This document shows, one piece after another, positions 59,007-64,000 of a stretch of DNA of 64,000 nt. The stretch lies in contig UCHD01000002.1 in the NCBI GenBank assembly GCA_900472175.1, positions 1-64,000 of the forward strand. Reading direction: 5' to 3'. The translations under genes and the position numbers were made by a program. The notes under the pieces were generated by a model that saw nothing but the letters and a program-made list of their open reading frames with translations, was not told the origin of the DNA and searched no databases. This DNA comes from Hyphomicrobiales bacterium. GTDB taxonomy: Bacteria > Pseudomonadota > Alphaproteobacteria > Rhizobiales > Rhizobiaceae. Within the stretch, counting starts at the first letter, position 1; the number at the start of each line of letters is the position of its first letter.

Positions 59007-60434
59007 ATGAAAAACTCCGATTCCGTCTGGGATTTCGTAGAAGCGAAACGTGAGGCTTTCTTCACGCTCAGCGACCGTGTCTGGGATGTGCCGGAAACGA
59101 ACTACGAGGAATTTTCCGCCTGCGAGGAGCATGCGCGATTGCTGACGCAGGAGGGTTTCCGCGTCGAACGCAATGTGGCGGGTCTCCCCACGGCCGTCAT
59201 GGGCGAAGCCGGCGAAGGCGGCCCGGTGATTGCCATTCTTGGCGAGTTCGATGCCTTGCCGGGCCTGAGCCAGGAAGCCGGGATCGCTGAGGAGCGGCCG
59301 CTCATCTCCGGCGGCAATGGCCATGGCTGCGGTCACAACCTTCTGGGTTCCGGTTCGATGATGGCGGCCGCCGCGGTCAAGGATTTTCTGGCAGCCAACG
59401 GCCTGAAGGGCCGGGTGCGCTATTATGGCTGCCCCGCCGAAGAGGGCGGCTCGTCCAAGGGTTTCATGGTCCGGGCCGGGGTTTTCGATGACGTCGATAT
59501 TGCCATCTCCTGGCATCCGGCCGCGTTTTCCGGTGTCAACAACCCGATATCGCTCGCCTGCAACGAGCTGAATTTCCATTTCAGCGGCCGCGCCTCGCAT
59601 GCCTCTGCAACGCCGCATCTTGGCCGCAGCGCCCTTGACGCGGTCGAACTCATGAATGTCGGCGTCAACTACATGCGCGAGCATATGCCCTCGTCGGCGC
59701 GGGTTCATTACGCCGTCACCGATGCGGGCGGAGCAGCGCCGAATGTGGTCCAGGCCCGCGCGACGGTACGCTACCTGATCCGGGCACGGACGCTGGGCGA
59801 GTTGCTTGGCCTTGTCGAGCGCGTCAAGAAAATCGCCGATGGCGCCGCCTTGATGACCGAAACGACGGTACGCAGCGAAGTCGTCAGCGGCGACGCCAAT
59901 CTCGTTGGCAATACGCCGCTGGAGGAATGCATGTATGCCAATCTCCAGCGTCTCGGCCCACCTGATTTTGATGCAACAGACAACGATACTGCATTGAAAT
60001 TCCAGCGGACATTCTCGCCGGAAGACATTGCGGCATCCTATGCTCGCTTCGGCATCAAGCCGAAGAAGGGGCAGGCGCTTTGCGATCTGATCTATCCGCT
60101 CGGCAGCGGCGACGGCTCGATCGTCGGCTCGACCGATGTCGGCACCGTCAGCTGGGTTGTCCCGACCGTGCAGATGCGCGGCGCAACCTATGCTATCGGC
60201 ACGCCGGGCCATTCCTGGCAACTGGTGGCACAAGGCAAGCTGCCGGCCGCACACAAGGGCATGGAATACGCGGCCAAGGTCATGGCGAGCACAGCACTTG
60301 ACCTGATCGCCAATCCGGCGCTGATCGAGGCCGCCAAGGCGGATCACCGGGAGCGCCTCGACGGCAACCCGTTCGTCAATCCCATTCCCGACGACGTTTC
60401 ACCGCCGCTGCCGGAGAGCCCCAATGGCCGTTAA
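59007..60434 (+). CDS. M20 amidohydrolase (AbgB-like)
   Basis: A 475-residue metallo-aminoacylase. It has ILGEFDALPGLSQEAG and GNGHGCGHNLLG for the metal site, CPAEEGGSSKG with the catalytic glutamates and the dimerisation domain RASHASATPHLGRSALDA. AbgB relatives cleave N-aroyl or N-acyl amino acids such as p-aminobenzoyl-glutamate. It is the first gene of an operon with a polar amino-acid importer, so it presumably hydrolyses the imported conjugate. Confidence 0.9.
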   Translation: MKNSDSVWDFVEAKREAFFTLSDRVWDVPETNYEEFSACEEHARLLTQEGFRVERNVAGLPTAVMGEAGEGGPVIAILGEFDALPGLSQEAGIAEERPLISGGNGHGCGHNLLGSGSMMAAAAVKDFLAANGLKGRVRYYGCPAEEGGSSKGFMVRAGVFDDVDIAISWHPAAFSGVNNPISLACNELNFHFSGRASHASATPHLGRSALDAVELMNVGVNYMREHMPSSARVHYAVTDAGGAAPNVVQARATVRYLIRARTLGELLGLVERVKKIADGAALMTETTVRSEVVSGDANLVGNTPLEECMYANLQRLGPPDFDATDNDTALKFQRTFSPEDIAASYARFGIKPKKGQALCDLIYPLGSGDGSIVGSTDVGTVSWVVPTVQMRGATYAIGTPGHSWQLVAQGKLPAAHKGMEYAAKVMASTALDLIANPALIEAAKADHRERLDGNPFVNPIPDDVSPPLPESPNGR

Positions 60435-60485
60435 GCCTACCCTTCAAGGCAGTGCCGCCTGCCACTTCTCCGCAAGGGGCGCGCC

Positions 60486-61205
60486 ATGACCCAGCCGGGA
60501 TTTTTCGATCTGCTGAGTTTTGGCCCGGACGGCTGGGCAAAGGCGCTGATGGCTGGCGCCTGGATGACGATCCTGATCGCGCTGTCCGGCTATACGATCG
60601 GTGCCATCATCGGCACATTCGGCGCCTGGGCGAAGATTTCCGGCGGCAAGACACTGCATGTTGCCGCCGATGCCTATACGACCGTCTTGCGCGGCATACC
60701 GGACCTTCTCGTCATCTACCTTCTCTACTTCGGCGGAAGTGCCGCGATCACCTCGATCGGCAGGCTGTTCGGAGCTGACGGGTTCATCAGCTTCCCCGGT
60801 TTTCTCGCAGGTGCGCTTGCGGTTGGCATCACGTCCGGCGCGCAGCACACGGAAGTGTTTCGTGGTGCCTTCAAGGCGGTTCATCGCGGCGAGATCGAGG
60901 CGGCAATTGCCTGCGGCATGTCGCGTTCGCTGCGCTTCCGGCGCATCATTGCACCGCTCACCTTGCGCCATGCGCTGCCGGGGCTCGGCAATGTCTGGCA
61001 GGTCGTGTTGAAGGAATCGGCTCTGGTCTCCATCACCGGCGTGGTCGAACTTCTGCGCCAGTCGCAGATTGGTGCCGGCTCAACCGGTCTACCCTTCGAT
61101 TTCTATCTGATCGCCGGCCTGATCTATCTCGCCATCTCGACCGTCTCCAGCATCGCCATGCGGCAGGCAGAGCGTCATTTCAGCCGCGGCGTGAGGAGAG
61201 GCTGA
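60486..61205 (+). CDS. polar amino acid ABC transporter permease (HisQ-like)
   Basis: A 239-residue permease with the EAA loop [20 protein letters not shown] and five spans. It is the first of two permeases and its stop overlaps the next start (TGATG). Confidence 0.9.
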   Translation: MTQPGFFDLLSFGPDGWAKALMAGAWMTILIALSGYTIGAIIGTFGAWAKISGGKTLHVAADAYTTVLRGIPDLLVIYLLYFGGSAAITSIGRLFGADGFISFPGFLAGALAVGITSGAQHTEVFRGAFKAVHRGEIEAAIACGMSRSLRFRRIIAPLTLRHALPGLGNVWQVVLKESALVSITGVVELLRQSQIGAGSTGLPFDFYLIAGLIYLAISTVSSIAMRQAERHFSRGVRRG

Positions 61206-61930
61206 TGGATTGGGAATTTACACAGGAAACGTTTGTCAGCCTCGTTTCGGCCCTGCCGCTGACCTTGTCGCTTGCCGCCACCGCAATTGCCCTTGGTGCG
61301 ATATTGGCATTGGCTTTGGCGCTTGCGCGCACCTCGGGCATTCTGGTTCTCGACTGGTTCGCCCGGGCCTATGTCTTCGTCTTTCGTGGAACGCCGCTGC
61401 TGGTCCAGATCTTCCTGATCTACTATGGCCTCAGCCAATTCCCCGCCGTCCGTCACAGTATCTTCTGGCCGGTTCTTCGCGACGCCTACTGGTGCGCGGT
61501 GATGGCGCTCAGCCTCAACACCGCCGCCTATGCCAGCGAAATCATCCGTGGTGGGCTGCTGTCGGTTCCGCATGGACAGGTCGAGGCGGCGCGTGCCTGC
61601 GGCATGCCGCGATTGATGGTCTTCCGCCGTATCGTCCTGCCTCTGGCGATCCGCCAGGCGTTGCCGGGTTATGGCAACGAGATGATCTCGATGATCAAGG
61701 CGACGTCGCTCGCTTCCATCATCACGATCATGGAAGTCACCGGCGTTGCCGCCCGGATCATTTCCGAGACCTACCGTGCCATCGAAGTGTTCGTCGTGGC
61801 GGGCTTCATCTATCTGGCGATCAATTTTCTTCTGACGCGCCTAGTCCAGTTGGTCGAATTCAAGCTCAGCCCGCATTTGCGGCAACCGGAAAACGCCGCC
61901 CAAATGGCTATTGCAGGAGATGCGCGATGA
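61205..61930 (+). CDS. polar amino acid ABC transporter permease (HisM-like)
   Basis: A 241-residue second permease with the loop [21 protein letters not shown]. It pairs with the HisQ-like subunit. Its ATG lies at the upstream stop codon and its stop overlaps the ATPase ATG at 61927. Confidence 0.9.
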   Translation: MDWEFTQETFVSLVSALPLTLSLAATAIALGAILALALALARTSGILVLDWFARAYVFVFRGTPLLVQIFLIYYGLSQFPAVRHSIFWPVLRDAYWCAVMALSLNTAAYASEIIRGGLLSVPHGQVEAARACGMPRLMVFRRIVLPLAIRQALPGYGNEMISMIKATSLASIITIMEVTGVAARIISETYRAIEVFVVAGFIYLAINFLLTRLVQLVEFKLSPHLRQPENAAQMAIAGDAR

Positions 61931-62709
61931 ACCTTCCCTTGTCCGCGGTGGAATCGCCGGCGCTGGGCGTCAAGGATCTTCACAAGAGTTTTGGGCCGAT
62001 CGAGGTCCTCAAGGGGATTTCGCTCGACGCGAGGGAAGGCGAGGTCGTGTCGATCCTGGGTTCCTCCGGCTCTGGCAAATCGACCTTCCTGCGCTGCATC
62101 AACATGCTGGAAACGCCGGATTCCGGCAGCGTGACAGTCGGCAACGAAACCATCAAAATGGTGCCTGCGCGCCACGGCAAAAGCAAACCGGCCGATATCG
62201 CCCAGGTGGACCGTGTCCGCTCGAGGCTCGGCATGGTGTTCCAGAGCTTCAATCTGTGGACACACAAGACCATTCTCGAAAATGTCATCGAGGCGCCGGT
62301 GCACGTGCAGAAAAGGCCGCGCAAGGAGTGCATCGAGGAAGCCGAAGCGCTGCTTGCCAAGGTCGGTATTGCCGACAAGCGCAATCAGTATCCGTCACAT
62401 CTCTCCGGTGGCCAGCAACAGCGGGCGGCGATTGCCCGTGCGCTGGCCATGCGGCCTGACGTCATGCTGTTCGACGAGCCGACATCGGCGCTCGATCCCG
62501 AACTTGTGGGGGAGGTGCTGCGGGTCATGCGATCGCTCGCCGAAGAGGGGCGCACCATGCTGATCGTCACCCACGAGATGGGGTTCGCCCGCGACGTCTC
62601 CAGCCGGGTGATCTTCCTGCACAAGGGGCTGGTCGAGGAAGACGGCAGCCCGAAGGACGTCTTCGAAAACTCCAGATCCGACCGTTTCCGGCAGTTCATC
62701 AAGGGATGA
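61927..62709 (+). CDS. polar amino acid ABC transporter ATPase (HisP-like)
   Basis: A 260-residue ATPase. Walker [10 protein letters not shown] is at about residues 45-53, the signature [19 protein letters not shown] and Walker [13 protein letters not shown] follow. This is the only amino-acid-type ATPase in the window; the importer at 29.9-33.3 kb has none. The start overlaps the HisM-like stop (ATGA). Confidence 0.94.
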   Translation: MNLPLSAVESPALGVKDLHKSFGPIEVLKGISLDAREGEVVSILGSSGSGKSTFLRCINMLETPDSGSVTVGNETIKMVPARHGKSKPADIAQVDRVRSRLGMVFQSFNLWTHKTILENVIEAPVHVQKRPRKECIEEAEALLAKVGIADKRNQYPSHLSGGQQQRAAIARALAMRPDVMLFDEPTSALDPELVGEVLRVMRSLAEEGRTMLIVTHEMGFARDVSSRVIFLHKGLVEEDGSPKDVFENSRSDRFRQFIKG

Positions 62710-62756
62710 GTGCTGCGACACTTCCAACAACCGATCAAAAAAAGGGGAATGCAACC

Positions 62757-63614
62757 ATGAAAACCATCAGATCAATCTTCAAGGCGGCCTGCTTTTCGGC
62801 GCTGATGCTGGCATCGACCAGTGCGCATGCGGAAGGAAAGAAATGGACGCATGTGACGATTGCGACCGAAGGCGCCTTCAAGCCCTACAACTTCACCAAG
62901 CCGGACGGCACGCTCGACGGTTATGAGATCGAGCTGACGAAATATCTCTGCGCCCATATGAAGGTGGAGTGCGAAGTCGTCGTCCAGAATTTCGATGGCA
63001 TGATCCCGGCGCTGAATGCAGGAAAATTCGATGCGATCATTTCCGGCATGTCGGCGACCGAAAAGCGCGAGAAGGTCATCGACTTCAGCAATTCCTACGG
63101 CTCGACCGGCCAGGCATTTGCCACGCTGAAATCCAGCCCGCTGGCCGCCCTGCCGTCGAAGGGCGAAGTCTTTTCGCTGGCCTCCAACGAAGCCGGTGCG
63201 CTGAGCATGATCGAAAAGATCAAGCCTGAGCTTCAGGGCAAGATTATCGGCGTACAGATCGCCTCGACCGGCGCCTCTTTTGTCGACAAGTATCTGAAGG
63301 GCGTGGTTGAGGTTCGCGAATACAAGACGACCGAGGAGCACGATCTCGATCTGGCCGCCGGCCGCGTCGACCTCGTGATGGCGTCGATGGCCTACCTGAC
63401 GACGGCGTCTGAAAAGCCGGGCAACGAAGACATGACGACAGCCGGCCCGCGCTTCCAGGGCGGTTTCCTCGGGCGTGGCAGTTCGGTCGGCCTGCGCAAG
63501 ACCGACCCGGAATTGAAGGCGATGTTCAACGCTGCGATCGATGCCGCCAAGGCCGACGGCACGATCAAGACATTGTCGGAGAAGTGGTTCGGGTTCGACG
63601 TAACCCCGCTGTAA
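62757..63614 (+). CDS. polar amino acid ABC transporter, periplasmic binding protein
   Basis: A 285-residue binding protein. The signal peptide MKTIRSIFKAACFSALMLAS ends near SAHA. The mature chain has EGAFKPYNFTKPDGTLDGYE and the binding-pocket motifs of the lysine/arginine/ornithine family. AAAGGGGAA precedes ATG 62757; the longer frame overlaps the ATPase gene. The ligand is probably the N-acyl amino acid conjugate cleaved by the M20 enzyme or its amino acid. Confidence 0.9.
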   Translation: MKTIRSIFKAACFSALMLASTSAHAEGKKWTHVTIATEGAFKPYNFTKPDGTLDGYEIELTKYLCAHMKVECEVVVQNFDGMIPALNAGKFDAIISGMSATEKREKVIDFSNSYGSTGQAFATLKSSPLAALPSKGEVFSLASNEAGALSMIEKIKPELQGKIIGVQIASTGASFVDKYLKGVVEVREYKTTEEHDLDLAAGRVDLVMASMAYLTTASEKPGNEDMTTAGPRFQGGFLGRGSSVGLRKTDPELKAMFNAAIDAAKADGTIKTLSEKWFGFDVTPL

Positions 63615-63657
63615 GACGCGGACAAGTCGGCCGAAGAGCCGGACAATAACGCCTTTG

Positions 63658-63683
63658 TCCGGCGGGCAGCGATGCTCGCCGGA
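63658..63683. terminator. strong hairpin between convergent genes
   Basis: TCCGGCGGGCA (63658-63668) pairs with TGCTCGCCGGA (63673-63683) at eleven positions, one of them wobble, around a GCGA loop. It lies between the binding-protein stop and the stop of the small minus-strand ORF, fitting a bidirectional terminator. The T-run is weak. Confidence 0.55.
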
Positions 63684-63692
63684 TATGACTTC

Positions 63693-63920
63693 CTACTCGG
63701 CCATCAGGCCGTCAAACACCTCGAGCATTGCATCCGCAATAGCCTTGCCGAGTGCGGCGCCATTTTCCTGCAGAGCTTCCTCGTTCATGTCGCGGGCAGC
63801 CAGTGCCAGGGCTGCACCTTCCGCCATGACGATCTCCTGCGCGCGCTGAATTGCCCAAAGCGCAAAATCGCTCCGGCCATTGATTTCCACGGTTTCCATA
63901 TCGATTTCCATTCCTGCCAT
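63693..63920 (-). CDS. small acidic hypothetical protein
   Basis: Up to 75 residues, starting MAGMEIDMETVEINGRSDFA and rich in Ala, Glu and Met, with no membrane span. I do not recognise a family. The start is uncertain: ATG 63920, 63911 or 63899 are possible, none with a good ribosome site, and TTG 63944 is the longest. The composition looks like real protein, unlike the Arg-rich shadow frames nearby. Confidence 0.5.
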   Translation of the reverse strand: MAGMEIDMETVEINGRSDFALWAIQRAQEIVMAEGAALALAARDMNEEALQENGAALGKAIADAMLEVFDGLMAE

Positions 63921-64000
63921 CGTGCCGGGTGCCGGTTGTTTCAACCAGGGCAGGCCTCCCTTAGCAGGCGAAGGGCGCGTTGCAAAACATGCCCGCGATC

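Overview
This 64 kb window is dense, GC-rich, transporter-heavy catabolic DNA. It looks like a chromosome or large replicon of an alphaproteobacterium of the Rhizobiales, most likely Rhizobiaceae. The grounds are a PccR/ScfR-type propionate regulator next to pccB, a cyoABCD-SURF1 quinol oxidase operon, TctABC and Aap-type importers, an ExsH-like RTX glycanase typical of succinoglycan-producing rhizobia, and many FCD-type GntR regulators. I see no rRNA, tRNA, insertion sequence, prophage or CRISPR array.

Layout. 0-1.7 kb: the 5' end of pccB (propionyl-CoA carboxylase beta) and the divergent regulator pccR, with an operator-like TTTGCAAA repeat between them. 1.8-9.6 kb: a minus-strand operon (PdxA-type dehydrogenase, TctC-TctB-TctA importer, TIM-barrel isomerase/epimerase, dihydroxyacetone-kinase-like enzyme) with a divergent GntR regulator, probably for a four- or five-carbon sugar acid. 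9.7-21.7 kb: an AraC regulator divergent from a ten-gene branched-chain amino acid degradation operon (SDR, thiolase, acyl-CoA dehydrogenase, E1a, E1b, E2, E3, hydroxyisobutyryl-CoA hydrolase, hydroxyisobutyrate dehydrogenase, enoyl-CoA hydratase). It leads toward the propionyl-CoA that PccB consumes. 21.9-29.4 kb: an MBL-fold hydrolase, SURF1, cyoDCBA and a divergent MFS carrier.

29.9-34.7 kb: an amino-acid-type ABC importer with no ATPase gene, followed by an ATZ/TRZ-type amidohydrolase. 34.7-35.5 kb: four very small ORFs on the minus strand, three of them single-span membrane proteins. 35.9-46.8 kb: a LacI-controlled operon with an LplABC-like sugar importer, two ADP-ribosylglycohydrolase-family enzymes, a UgpC-type ATPase, a CaiB CoA-transferase and a CitE-like lyase. 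I know of no described pathway with this set, so it is the best candidate for an undescribed catabolic system. 46.8-48.3 kb: a SulP transporter. 48.6-55.9 kb: a biotin carboxylase-BCCP protein, a fused KipI-KipA protein, a DUF1445 hydro-lyase, PxpA, an NRAMP-like carrier lacking the usual metal-binding motifs, and a GntR regulator. This resembles Bacillus ycsFGI-kipIA with urea-carboxylase-like biotin modules added.

56.2-58.1 kb: the ExsH-like glycanase and a hotdog thioesterase. 58.2-63.6 kb: a GntR regulator divergent from an M20 amidohydrolase and a complete HisQMPJ-type importer, with twin TGGCGCCA palindromes in the shared promoter. 63.7-63.9 kb: a small acidic ORF.

Readings come from sequence inspection alone. 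Family assignments are mostly firm. Exact substrates of the transport operons are inferences.
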